64,000 bases of DNA, taken from positions 18,065-82,064 of the forward strand of contig JANOAR010000185.1 of assembly GCA_031411235.1 (NCBI GenBank), in the 5' to 3' direction. The stretch is from JANOAR01 sp031411235. GTDB lineage: Bacteria > Verrucomicrobiota > Verrucomicrobiia > Verrucomicrobiales > Verrucomicrobiaceae. The notes below the pieces were generated by a model, which saw only the letters and a program-made list of their open reading frames with translations, had not been told where the DNA came from and searched no databases. The translations under genes and the position numbers were made by a program. The first letter of the stretch is position 1, and each line of letters opens with the position of its first letter. This document shows, one piece after another, positions 36,435-44,513 of this stretch.

Positions 36435-36881
36435 TCAGTCCAAATACCGATCTTCGTATTTTACGCCCGCCTTTTTCAAAAACTCCGCCAACTCCTCGCG
36501 AAACGATTTCACGCGATGGTGCTCGGCCTGGTTCGCGATGTATTTCTGCACCTGCGGTCGTGCAGTGGGACTCACCGTGAAGGTACCGTATCCTTCCTGC
36601 CACGCGAACTCGCGCACCCCAATCGCCTCATGCACCCAAACGGACGATGCCTTCTTCAACTCACGCATGAAATCGGCCAGGTAATGCGTGGCTTTCAATC
36701 CCACAAGCAGATGCACATGGTCGGCCACACCGCCGACACCTTGAGGAAATCCGCCGAGTCCGGTAACCGTCCCACCGAGGTATTCGTGCAACCGCTCGCG
36801 CCACGAGATGTCGAGCAACGGCGCACGATCCTTGGTGGAGAAAACGATATGGTAATGCAGAGCAAGAAATGTCGAGGACAT
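36435..36881 (-). CDS. REP-associated tyrosine transposase (RAYT, Y1 HUH family)
   Basis: A 148-aa protein of typical size. The N-terminal sheet reads FLALHYHIVFSTKDR. The HUH-type metal motif is ADHVHLLVG (His 55, His 57). The single catalytic tyrosine of the Y1 family is likely Tyr 114 in QVQKYIANQAEHH. RAYTs cut single-stranded DNA at REP palindromes and mobilise or multiply them; they are single-copy domesticated relatives of IS200/IS605 transposases. The gene is enclosed by long inverted repeats on both sides (36306-36430 and 36889-37000) and is opposite in orientation to the operon it interrupts. Confidence 0.92.
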   Translation of the reverse strand: MSSTFLALHYHIVFSTKDRAPLLDISWRERLHEYLGGTVTGLGGFPQGVGGVADHVHLLVGLKATHYLADFMRELKKASSVWVHEAIGVREFAWQEGYGTFTVSPTARPQVQKYIANQAEHHRVKSFREELAEFLKKAGVKYEDRYLD

Positions 36882-36888
36882 GGCGATA

Positions 36889-37000
36889 CGGGTTGGCTGG
36901 CATCCCTCCGGGATGCTTTCGGTTTTCGCATCCTATCCGGTGGTTTCGCTTCGCTCAACCACCGGCTAATCGCTGGGATGCCTTCGGCATCACTACGATG
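36889..37000. repeat. Right inverted-repeat flank of RAYT unit (REP-type palindromes)
   Basis: Reverse complement of the left flank: 36936-37000 pairs with 36306-36370 (65 bp, about six mismatches by eye) and 36889-36916 pairs with 36402-36430. It contains the same GATGCC-centred and CCGGTGGT-centred palindromes. The DUF1552 gene starts 42 bp further on. Confidence 0.85.
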
Positions 37001-37042
37001 CCATGTCTCCCGACACCATTGTCCCTTGCCCGACGGTCTCAC

Positions 37043-38347
37043 ATGAACACCCCCCACATAGCCAGATCCCTCCCGCGCCGCTGCTTCCTGCGTGGCGCTG
37101 GCATCACCTTGGCCCTGCCGCTGCTGGAGTGCCTGACGCCTATCTTTGCACGCGGTGCGAAGCCGCAGGCACCGAAGCGCATGTTGCTCATCTCGAATAA
37201 CCTTGGCTTCCTGCCGAAGCCTTTCTTTCCACAGGGCAGGGGACGTGATTATGCAATGTCGCCGTACCTCTCGGCGCTCGCGGAGTTCCGCAACGACTTC
37301 ACCGTGTTCAGCGGGCTCTCGCACCCCGATGTGAATGGCGGGCACAGCGCGGAGAACTGTTTCCTCACCGCCGCACGCGGGCCGACGAAGAGCGGCTTTC
37401 GCAATCAGATCTCGCTCGATCAATTCGCAGCGGAGAAGCTCGGGCAAGTCACGCGATTCCCGACGCTGAACCTCGGTGTGAACATCGACAAAGCCAACCG
37501 CAGCCTCTCCTGGACACGCGACGGCGTGCTGTTGCCTGCCGAAGACAGCGCCCCCGCTTTGTTTCAGAAAATGTTCGTCCAGGGCGATCCCGCTGCCGTG
37601 CAAAAGCAGCTCCATCGACTCGAAGAGCGCGGCAGCATCCTCGATACGTTGCTCGATGACACGAAGCAGTTCAGCCGTAGCCTCGGCAGTGATGACAAAG
37701 CGCGGCTCGATCAATACTTCACCTCCGTGCGCGAGGTGGAGGAGCGTTTGGTCACTGCTCGCGAGTGGGAACTCAAACCCAAACCCGCGACGCAGCACCC
37801 AGTGCCCGCCGACATCCAGGACAAGAAGCTCTTCTTTGAAAAATTTGACCTCATGCTCGCCATGGCGCAGCTCGCGCTGGAGTCGGACAGCACGCGCATC
37901 GTCACGCTCATGGTCGATGCCTTTGCCACGCCTGTCTTCATGCTGCACCCCGATCAAAACACCACCGACGGCTACCACGGTCTCAGCCACCACGGCCAGT
38001 CTGTCGAAAAAGTGAATCAGCTCGAAGACGCCGACCTCCAGCAGATGAAGCTCCTGCACAAGCTTCTAAAAAACCTCGCCACCAAGCCCGATGGCGACGC
38101 CCGCATGCTCGACCACACGATGGTTCTCTTCGGCAGCAACATGGGCGACGCGAACACGCACGATAACACCAACCTCCCCATCCTCCTCGCTGGTGGCGGC
38201 TTCCAGCACGGCCAGCACCTCGCCTTCAAACGCGATGCCAACACACCGCTGAGCAATCTCTTCGTCTCCATGCTCCAGCAGATGGGCGCTGAAACCGATA
38301 GCTTCGGCTCCAGTACGAGCACGGTGGCGGACCTGGTTACGGCCTAG
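37043..38347 (+). CDS. DUF1552 Tat-exported protein
   Basis: A 434-aa protein with a twin-arginine-type signal (LPRRCFLRGAGITLALPLLE). The DUF1552 core is recognisable by KRMLLISNNLGFLPKPFFP, FTVFSGLSHPDVNGGHSAE and SLDQFAAEKLG, with the late MVLFGSNMGDANTHDN block. In PVC bacteria it is the partner of DUF1592-type proteins. The pairing here is broken by the RAYT insertion, so it may now depend on transcription from, or read-through of, the inserted unit. The longer open frame starting at 36869 runs through the repeat and is not credible. Confidence 0.88.
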   Translation: MNTPHIARSLPRRCFLRGAGITLALPLLECLTPIFARGAKPQAPKRMLLISNNLGFLPKPFFPQGRGRDYAMSPYLSALAEFRNDFTVFSGLSHPDVNGGHSAENCFLTAARGPTKSGFRNQISLDQFAAEKLGQVTRFPTLNLGVNIDKANRSLSWTRDGVLLPAEDSAPALFQKMFVQGDPAAVQKQLHRLEERGSILDTLLDDTKQFSRSLGSDDKARLDQYFTSVREVEERLVTAREWELKPKPATQHPVPADIQDKKLFFEKFDLMLAMAQLALESDSTRIVTLMVDAFATPVFMLHPDQNTTDGYHGLSHHGQSVEKVNQLEDADLQQMKLLHKLLKNLATKPDGDARMLDHTMVLFGSNMGDANTHDNTNLPILLAGGGFQHGQHLAFKRDANTPLSNLFVSMLQQMGAETDSFGSSTSTVADLVTA

Positions 38348-38412
38348 CCACACGACAGTGATTTCGTGGCACGAGCGCAATTTCACCCTGCTCCTCACGT
38401 AACTTTGCTGCC

Positions 38413-39342
38413 ATGCCTACCCCTTTGCCCATCACACGCCGCGCCTTCCTTCGTTCCTCCGCCCTCGCTGCTCTGGCCCCTGCGGGTTGTGCTTCGCTGG
38501 CAGGCTCGGGCGAGGGTTCTATTGATGCTCACGTCCATGTTTGGACGCCTGACACGCAACGCTACCCCCTTGCCCAGGGAGTTAACAAGAAGGACATGGC
38601 ACCCGCGAGCTTTACACCGGAGGAGCTTTTCGCCCACTGCAAGCCGCAAGGAGTGAGCCGCATCGTGCTCATCCAGATGAGCTACTACAAGACCGACAAT
38701 CGCTACATGCTCGACATGATGGCGGCGCATCGTGGGGTCTTCAGCGGTGTGGCCATCGTCGATGAAACACAGCCTGATCTGCGCACGACGATGAAGCAAC
38801 TCCACGCGCAAGGTGTGCGAGGCTTCCGCATCTACACCGATAAAACTAAGGCCGAGGCTTGGAGCCAGTCGCCGGGTATGAAGGCCATGTGGAGCCATGC
38901 GGCTGAGCTGGGGATGTCGATGTGTTTGCTGGCTGACCCCGACTCTCTGCCTGCGGTGCAGCGCATGTGCCGGGCCTATCCAGAGACCCGCGTGGTCATC
39001 GACCACTTCGCCCGTATAGGCATGAAGGGCAGTGTCAATGCGAGTGACTTGGACAACCTCTGCCGCCTCGCCGACTCGGAGCATACCTTCGTGAAGACCT
39101 CAGCCTTCTATGCGCTAGGGGCGAAGAAGGCACCTTACACCGACCTCGCTCCGATGATCCGCACGCTACGCGATACCTTCGGGGCAAAGCGTTTGATGTG
39201 GGCGAGCGACGCTCCGTTCCAGGTGGAAGGCGGGCACACGTATGCCGATTCGATAGGACTGATTCGCGAGAAGCTCGATTTTCTGAGCAGCGATGACAAG
39301 TCGTGGATGCTAGCGAAGACGGCGGAGAAGGTGTTCTTCTAA
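38413..39342 (+). CDS. Secreted amidohydrolase (amidohydrolase_2 family)
   Basis: A 309-aa protein. A twin-arginine-type signal (ITRRAFLRSSALAALAPAG) precedes a Cys (PAGC) that could be a lipobox. The TIM-barrel body begins with IDAHVHVW (HxH metal motif). Later barrel strands include VVIDHFARIG (His/Asp ligand) and RLMWASDAPFQ (metal Asp). Members of this family hydrolyse lactones or aromatic carboxylates, but no specific substrate is indicated. It stands alone on the plus strand between the DUF1552 gene and a convergent gene. Confidence 0.83.
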   Translation: MPTPLPITRRAFLRSSALAALAPAGCASLAGSGEGSIDAHVHVWTPDTQRYPLAQGVNKKDMAPASFTPEELFAHCKPQGVSRIVLIQMSYYKTDNRYMLDMMAAHRGVFSGVAIVDETQPDLRTTMKQLHAQGVRGFRIYTDKTKAEAWSQSPGMKAMWSHAAELGMSMCLLADPDSLPAVQRMCRAYPETRVVIDHFARIGMKGSVNASDLDNLCRLADSEHTFVKTSAFYALGAKKAPYTDLAPMIRTLRDTFGAKRLMWASDAPFQVEGGHTYADSIGLIREKLDFLSSDDKSWMLAKTAEKVFF

Positions 39343-39372
39343 GGCCGTTCGCGTGAGCGTTTCGCTGTTCGT

Positions 39373-40470
39373 TTACTGATCGGCTCCGAAGTACTTCTTG
39401 CGCAGTTCATTGCCAATGCCGCGCTCGGTGAGTGTGAGCAGCGCTTGGTTGAGGCGCTCGCGCAGGGTGCTGTTCTGCTGGAGGGCGAAGGCGTAGTTCT
39501 GACGCTCGAACACGGTGCCGACCATTTGCAGTTTTTCATCCTGCATCTTGGCGGCTTCGTATTGCAGCACGGGTGAGTCATAGACGACGGCTTGCACATC
39601 GCCGTCTTTGAGGGCGGCAACACATTCGGTGACGGTGGCGAGTGGGCTCACTTTGGCTCCCTTGGCAGTGAGCCAGGTTTCCGCAGTGCTGCCTTTGACG
39701 GTGGCGACCTTGCGCCCTGGGAGATCGCTGGGGCCATTGATGTCGCCCTTGAGGGTGTTGATAGTGAGGGTGGTGGTGAAGGAGGCGGTGAGCAAGGATA
39801 CGAGCACGATGCTGAGCAGCATCCAGGCGATCGCGACGATGCGCCCACCCACACCCACGGGGCCTTTATTGTCGGCACCACCGACGAGCAGGGTGCTGAC
39901 AGTCCACCAAAATGACTCCCACATGCCCGCCTTGTAGTCCTCGGGCCATTGGTCTCCGTTGACCTTGTGCTCGTAGCGCCACACGAGGTGCGAGATGAGG
40001 AACATGGTGCCCAGGAGTAGCAGGAACATGCCGATGAGTTCCAGGTTAAAGAGATTGGCGAGGAGCGGCAAAATGTTGTCGGCAAAGCTGCCGCTGGAGC
40101 CTGAAACCAGCACCTGGAGCCCTGATTCATAGAAGGGCTGCGAGAAGTCGATGATCTCCACGCGTTTCGCTGTCACGCTCAAGGCACCGACGCCCACATC
40201 GGCAGTTTTGTTCTTCAAGGCGTCGATGATTTCCTGGGCGGTATTGACCACCTGTATGTCGTATTCCATGCCGGTCTCGCGAGCGAGTTGCTCCCAAAGC
40301 TCTGCTGCATAACCGACGCGGCGACCATCTTTTTCAAACGAGAAGGGTTCCAAGTTGCGGGTGACGACACGGACTTTTGCCGTTGGGGTCGCTGCGGGTG
40401 CTTGGGCTTCTGCCTGCGGGATAAATGTGACGCAGGCAGTGGTGGCTAGGATCAGAAGGAGATGACGCAT
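39373..40470 (-). CDS. Bacterial ionotropic-glutamate-receptor-like channel/solute receptor
   Basis: A 365-aa protein with a signal peptide (LLLILATTACVTFIPQAEAQ). Its layout is that of GluR0-like receptors: a periplasmic ligand-binding S1 lobe (about 32-130; TRNLEPFSFEKDG, ALSVTAKRVEIIDFS), a membrane helix (about 142-164), a re-entrant pore segment (WWTVSTLLVGGADNKGP, about 188-204), a third helix (about 206-230, SLLTASFTTTLT) and the S2 lobe to the C-terminus. The pore lacks the TVGYG potassium filter. ATG 40470 gives the best signal peptide; an upstream ATG at 40500 is possible. It is convergent to the amidohydrolase gene. The ligand is unknown. Confidence 0.85.
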   Translation of the reverse strand: MRHLLLILATTACVTFIPQAEAQAPAATPTAKVRVVTRNLEPFSFEKDGRRVGYAAELWEQLARETGMEYDIQVVNTAQEIIDALKNKTADVGVGALSVTAKRVEIIDFSQPFYESGLQVLVSGSSGSFADNILPLLANLFNLELIGMFLLLLGTMFLISHLVWRYEHKVNGDQWPEDYKAGMWESFWWTVSTLLVGGADNKGPVGVGGRIVAIAWMLLSIVLVSLLTASFTTTLTINTLKGDINGPSDLPGRKVATVKGSTAETWLTAKGAKVSPLATVTECVAALKDGDVQAVVYDSPVLQYEAAKMQDEKLQMVGTVFERQNYAFALQQNSTLRERLNQALLTLTERGIGNELRKKYFGADQ

Positions 40471-40610
40471 GGGAGCAGGCAAATACTCTCCCAACGGCAT
40501 GAGTCAAATTTTCCGTTGGTATTCGTGTCGAGTGTGGCTGCTAGACTGCCTCGTCTCACGTTTTGGGAAAAAGCCTGGCCCAAAATAAGCCAAGACGAGG
40601 GCCACAAGTG

Positions 40611-40731
40611 GCGAGGACAGATCGGCTAAAGCCTCGTACTCCAACGAGGCGCAACTTGCGCCCTGGAACGCTCGGCCCAAGGCAATGAATAGCCACGTTG
40701 GAGTACGAGGCTTTAGCCGATTTGTCCTCGC
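40611..40731. repeat. 36-bp near-perfect inverted repeat, overlaps 3' end of a gene
   Basis: The arms are 40611-40646 and 40696-40731 (36 bp each, one mismatch), enclosing 49 bp that contain another small palindrome (ggcgcaacttgcgcc). The right arm contains the last codons and the stop codon of the aminotransferase gene. The structure resembles a small mobile inverted repeat of the REP/MITE type. No other copy is visible in this window. Confidence 0.8.
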
Positions 40732-41843
40732 TCCAGCGCACTGAGCAGATTCGCGATGTCGGCCTGGGTGTTGTAGCCATGCACGGCGATGCGGATGCGG
40801 CCTGCGGCATTCATGACGTAGATGTTTTCCTTCTCCAGCGCCTGATGCAGGCGGTCGCTCTGTGGGTGCTGGAAGGCGATGATGCCCGAGGGATGATGGG
40901 GTTGCCAGACGCACATGGGTTTCAAACCGAGGGCGAGTAGGCCAGCTTCAACTTGCTGAACAAGGGGATCGGCATGACGTGCGATGTTCTCGATGCCGAT
41001 GGCTTCGAGATAACGCAGTGAGGCATTGAGCGCGTAGAGCGCGACGAAGTTGGGCATACCCACGGAGAAGCTGGCGGCACCGGTCTTTGTGACGGCGTGC
41101 TGGAAGCGGTCGGCGTCGAAGGCATTCTTCAAATGGAACCAGCCGCCTGCGTGGGTGGTGAGGCGCGTGGCATTGCGCTGCGGGATGCCGATGACGCAGC
41201 CGCCGTGAATGCCGAGCGTCCACTTGTGGGTGCTGGAGATGATGATGTCGGCATCGTCGCAGTCGAGCACGACGCGGCCCAGCGCTTGCGTGATGTCCAC
41301 GGAGATCAGGGCATTCGGGGCGTGCTGTCTCACCGCGTCGCGAAAGGCTTGCCACGCGATGCGATGGCCGTTGTAAAAACTCACCAGCGACACCTGCACG
41401 AGCCGAGTGCGTTCATTGAGCAAGGGCACGAGGTCGGCGGTGAGCAGCGCACCATCCGTTGCGTGCCAGACGCGCAGCACGGGCGGCTGCGTCGCGCGCA
41501 GCCAGGGCGTGGCACCTGCGGGGAAGTCGAGATCGGTGACGACGACTTCATCGGTTGTGGTGAGATTCAGCGCACTGGCGAGCAGGTTGTAGGCTTCGGA
41601 GCTGCACGAGCAAAAGGACACTTCGCTGGTTTGCAGACCGATCATTCGTGCGCTGATTTCGCGGCAGGCTTCAATAGCGGCGAAGTGACCCTCGCGGCCC
41701 TTCATGCCGCTGAGTTTGTCTTCCCAATAAGCATGGATGGCGTCGCCGACACAGCGTGGTGGGATGCTCTCGGCAGCGGTGTTGAGGTAGGTCTGGCCTG
41801 CGAGGGTGGGGAAATCTTGGTGGCGTGTGGTGTCGGTGAGCAT
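40713..41843 (-). CDS. Class V PLP-dependent aminotransferase/cysteine-desulfurase-like protein
   Basis: A 376-aa protein of usual length. Fold-type I features are YLNTAAESIPP at the N-terminus (substrate loop), SVDITQALG (Asp contacting the pyridine nitrogen) and SSTHKWTLGIHGG (Lys 207 for the Schiff base). It resembles isopenicillin-N-epimerase/cysteine-desulfurase relatives; the product is unknown. The final residues ERGQIG and the stop lie inside the inverted repeat 40611-40731, so its natural C-terminus may have been changed. Its first 25 codons are duplicated at 43164-43241, next to the MFS gene, suggesting that it originally lay directly downstream of that gene. Confidence 0.85.
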   Translation of the reverse strand: MLTDTTRHQDFPTLAGQTYLNTAAESIPPRCVGDAIHAYWEDKLSGMKGREGHFAAIEACREISARMIGLQTSEVSFCSCSSEAYNLLASALNLTTTDEVVVTDLDFPAGATPWLRATQPPVLRVWHATDGALLTADLVPLLNERTRLVQVSLVSFYNGHRIAWQAFRDAVRQHAPNALISVDITQALGRVVLDCDDADIIISSTHKWTLGIHGGCVIGIPQRNATRLTTHAGGWFHLKNAFDADRFQHAVTKTGAASFSVGMPNFVALYALNASLRYLEAIGIENIARHADPLVQQVEAGLLALGLKPMCVWQPHHPSGIIAFQHPQSDRLHQALEKENIYVMNAAGRIRIAVHGYNTQADIANLLSALERGQIG

Positions 41844-41864
41844 GAAGAGAATTATAGTTTGACG

Positions 41865-42674
41865 CTAACTTGATGATTCTGCTTTGCCGTTTCTTTGTTT
41901 GCGGCATTCGATGAAATTTGGCAGCTCACAAAGTCCAATGTAGTTCTCGGTGCCTGGGGACTCAGGCAAAGCCGATACTTCAGTATGCTGGATGTCGAGC
42001 GTAGCAACTCGTTCGCCCAAGGCAGTGTCGAGAATAATGAGGACGGCATTGTGCGTTTGGCGCTCGACGGCAGGGCTGTAATTAGGCACCCCGATGCGAA
42101 GCCCAAGATTAGGCAGGTGGTCTTCAAGTGGAAGAAACCACATGGAGCGGGGGTCGAAAGTGATGCCCTCATAAGTCATCTTGAAATCAAAGCCCTTTGG
42201 CGGCTTGAGGGCGATGAACTGCCAACGCGATAGCTTGGGTGCGCCAGCAACGATAGCCTCGACGAGTGGAAAACCTTCCTCGTGCCCTTCGGCAGTAATG
42301 ATGAATTCTCGTACGCCATTATTTGGACAGGAAAGCTCGAACCAGAGATGCTCATAAAGACGCTGTAACTGGCCAATGGCAATGTCCCAAAATGGATCTT
42401 CAGCATCGGCAAGGTCGTCGAAATTATCGCTGTGTTCATTGAACCAGAGCCAAAAATCATCAATTGCTCTGGAGTTACTGAAAGGGAGGTGAAAGATTTT
42501 TTTGGCATACTTATCAAGGAAAGACCAGTTCGGGTTAGGGCGTGCCTCCCATGTGAGCTTTTCGTCGGGGTAGTGAAGAGAAACTGACTGCATTGCGACT
42601 GAGACATCTGTATCTACTGCGACGTAAAAATAATAAAGGCGTTTGCCACCGAATGTCTCAACGAGAACAGGCAC
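41865..42674 (-). pseudogene. 3' part of MITE-disrupted DUF695-like gene
   Basis: Encodes from GTG 42674 onward 269 residues: VPVLVETFGGKRLYYFYV, then a second domain with FWDIAIGQLQRLYEHLWFE, VREFIITAEGHEEGFPLVE, WQFIALKPPKGFDF and NAVLIILDTALGE. The reading frame is open upstream of the GTG to 42728, adding WLDLITSFDSPLCG, which is part of the original gene. If the insertion 42711-42833 is removed, this half joins the 5' half in frame. It may still be translated from the GTG as a truncated protein. Function of the family unknown. Confidence 0.75.
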
Positions 42675-42706
42675 GCCGCACAGAGGGGAATCAAATGAAG
42701 TTATAA

Positions 42707-42833
42707 GATCGAGCCAGTTCCGAAACTCTCAGTGAGGGGATCAAATTCAGTATTTCATCCGATTCACCATAGCTCATCGTAATTATCGTTGAATTTCAGA
42801 GATGAAGTAGAGGGTTTCGGAACTGGCTCGATC
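42707..42833. mobile_element. MITE-like 119-bp insertion with GATC target duplication
   Basis: The terminal inverted repeats GAGCCAGTTCCGAAAC plus a few more bases (20 bp, one mismatch) lie at 42711-42730 and 42810-42829. GATC flanks them directly on both sides (42707-42710 and 42830-42833). The inside has no reading frame of its own and ends the host gene with a TAA (42783-42785). Removing 123 nt (element plus one GATC) restores a continuous frame, which supports a real insertion. Confidence 0.8.
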
Positions 42834-43097
42834 GTTGTCAAAATCAGAAAGAGTTTCGTTGTATGCTGGATCGGGGAGCCCATCTGGGCAACGCTTGCTA
42901 AACTCATGCGTAAAAATGGCAAGGATTGGGAAACGCTTCCGATTGGCTGGCGTGTCAACGTTGGTTGGTCGCCGCAGATAAAGTGGGAACCCCTCATACG
43001 TGTGCCGCGAAGGCATCCAAAATAACTTCGGGTGGAAATGGCGCCAGACAAAGACAGCCACGAGTCCAAGTAAGGCGATGCAAACGGCAGTATTCAT
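42783..43097 (-). pseudogene. 5' part of MITE-disrupted DUF695-like gene
   Basis: Encodes 104 residues: a membrane segment at the N-terminus (TAVCIALLGLVAVFVWRHF), then YEGFPLYLRRPTNVDTP, FPILAIFTHEFSKR and GLPDPAYNETLSDFDN, all features of the N-terminal part of the DUF695-like family. The last residues (from DRASSETLYF onward) come from the inserted element and end at a TAA inside it. It joins the 41865-42728 part after the insertion is removed. ATG 43097 is chosen over an upstream GTG at 43127. Confidence 0.75.
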
Positions 43098-43163
43098 GGT
43101 TTGGGGAATTGGCGTGATTTTGCCCAAAACATTTGAGCTGACTATCTAACAGATGTTGTTTTG

Positions 43164-43241
43164 GCTCTCGGCAGCGGTGTTGAGGTAGGTCTGGCCCACG
43201 AGTGTGGGAAAATCTTGGTGGCGTGTGGTGTCGGTAAGCAT
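43164..43241 (-). pseudogene. Duplicated 5' fragment of the class V aminotransferase gene
   Basis: These 78 bp match 41766-41843, the first 26 codons of the aminotransferase gene, with a few substitutions (MLTDTTRHQDFPTL, then VGQTYLNTAAES). The frame then ends within five codons (QNNIC stop). It lies 27 bp downstream of the MFS stop codon, the natural position for the aminotransferase gene in that operon. Confidence 0.85.
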
Positions 43242-43268
43242 GGGGGGCGGGAGTGTTGTTAAATCGTG

Positions 43269-44507
43269 TTAGCTCGCGGTGGGTGCGTCGTCTCTCTTCC
43301 ACAGCAGCATCATGGCGAAGACTCCGAGCCATGGCGCGAGCCCTGCGATGACGAGGCCTAGATCATAGGACTTGGTGCGATCCGCGATCATGCCAAAGAC
43401 GCTGTGCAGCGGCGAGGTCACCGCCCATACCCACATGCTGAGCAGGCCAGTGAGGCGGCCCACATGCGTGGCGGAGAGATCCTGCACAAAGCTGTAATAA
43501 CAGGGGAACAACGCCAGCGCTCCTGCACCGATGAGCAGCAGTACGCCGAGTAGTGGCCAGCCTTTTCCGAGCCACGGGATGAGCAGGCTCAGCGAGGTGA
43601 AGAGACAGGCAATGGCATAGACCTGGCGTCTCGCATTGTGTGGTGACGCGCCTCTCTTTCTGATGAACCACAGCGAGGCGAACCCCGCGATGATGCAGCC
43701 GATGTCGGTGGCGATGTAATAGATCGAGGTGAAATTCAGCGCTGTCGCTTCGTCATAGCCGCGACCGGTTTGAAGAAATTTCATCAGCCACACGCGGTAG
43801 ATGTGCCACGCCATTTGCGCCCCTGTGATGAGCAGCGCCACGGCCCAGAAGCGACCGCTGCACAGGATGCTGCACAGCGCGGGTGCTTTGGTCTGCGAAG
43901 CCGCTGTTGGCGCGGTTTCCAGGTCGCGGGCTCGCATGAAGGCAAACCACAGAAGCACCCAGAGAAACCCGGCCATGCCCACAGCGATGAAGGCGGTGCG
44001 CCAGGAGCCGGGCTCATCCGTCATCAGAAGCCTCATGATTTGCGGCGTGATCACCGCGCCGATGGAGGCCCCGCTTTGCAGCACGCTATTGCCCATGGTG
44101 CGGTCTTTTTCATTGAGCAGCGCAAAGGTTGTTTTTAATGCACAAGGCCAGTGACCTGCCTCGAAAAAGCCGAGCAGACTGCGGCAGATGAGCAACTCCG
44201 TAAAGCCATGCGACCAGCCCGCGACCATGCCCATGAGCGACCACGCAGCGAGGATGGCGGGATACAGATAGTAGATGCGCAGGCGGTCAGCGAGGAAGCC
44301 AAAAACCAGTGAGCCCACAGCGAAAGACCAGCCAAAGGCGAGTTCCAGATTGCCATAGTCAACGTCGCTGAGCGCCAGCTCTTTGGTCACGCGCACTGAG
44401 GCGTTGGCGAGGGTCACGCGATCCATATAGTTGATCGTCGTGGCCAGCAGTAGCAGGCCAGTGATCCACCATTTCCAGGAGGCAGAGCGAGTAGGAGTAG
44501 AGGTCAT
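43269..44507 (-). CDS. MFS transporter, anion:cation symporter (hexuronate/phthalate-like) type
   Basis: A 412-aa protein with 12 predicted membrane helices. It begins WWITGLLLLATTINYMDRVTLANAS, the typical opening of ACS-type MFS proteins. The conserved loop 2-3 reads GFLADRLR, and the second half opens with FWAVALLITGAQMAWHIYR. It probably imports an organic anion such as a uronate or a carboxylic acid. A GGAAGGA element 9-15 bp upstream is a plausible ribosome binding site, unusual for this window. The creatininase-family gene ends 6 bp upstream, so the two are co-transcribed. Confidence 0.88.
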   Translation of the reverse strand: MTSTPTRSASWKWWITGLLLLATTINYMDRVTLANASVRVTKELALSDVDYGNLELAFGWSFAVGSLVFGFLADRLRIYYLYPAILAAWSLMGMVAGWSHGFTELLICRSLLGFFEAGHWPCALKTTFALLNEKDRTMGNSVLQSGASIGAVITPQIMRLLMTDEPGSWRTAFIAVGMAGFLWVLLWFAFMRARDLETAPTAASQTKAPALCSILCSGRFWAVALLITGAQMAWHIYRVWLMKFLQTGRGYDEATALNFTSIYYIATDIGCIIAGFASLWFIRKRGASPHNARRQVYAIACLFTSLSLLIPWLGKGWPLLGVLLLIGAGALALFPCYYSFVQDLSATHVGRLTGLLSMWVWAVTSPLHSVFGMIADRTKSYDLGLVIAGLAPWLGVFAMMLLWKRDDAPTAS

Positions 44508-44513
44508 AATGGG

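Noticed and set aside
36695..38059. A 454-codon minus-strand frame running through the RAYT flank and opposite the DUF1552 gene
   Set aside because: It crosses the inverted-repeat flank and overlaps the well-supported DUF1552 gene on the other strand; part of it is only a translation of the repeat.
42707..42833. Interpretation of the inverted repeats as an invertible DNA switch in the DUF695-like gene
   Set aside because: Inverting the segment does not restore an open frame in either orientation, whereas deleting 123 nt does, so an insertion is the better explanation.
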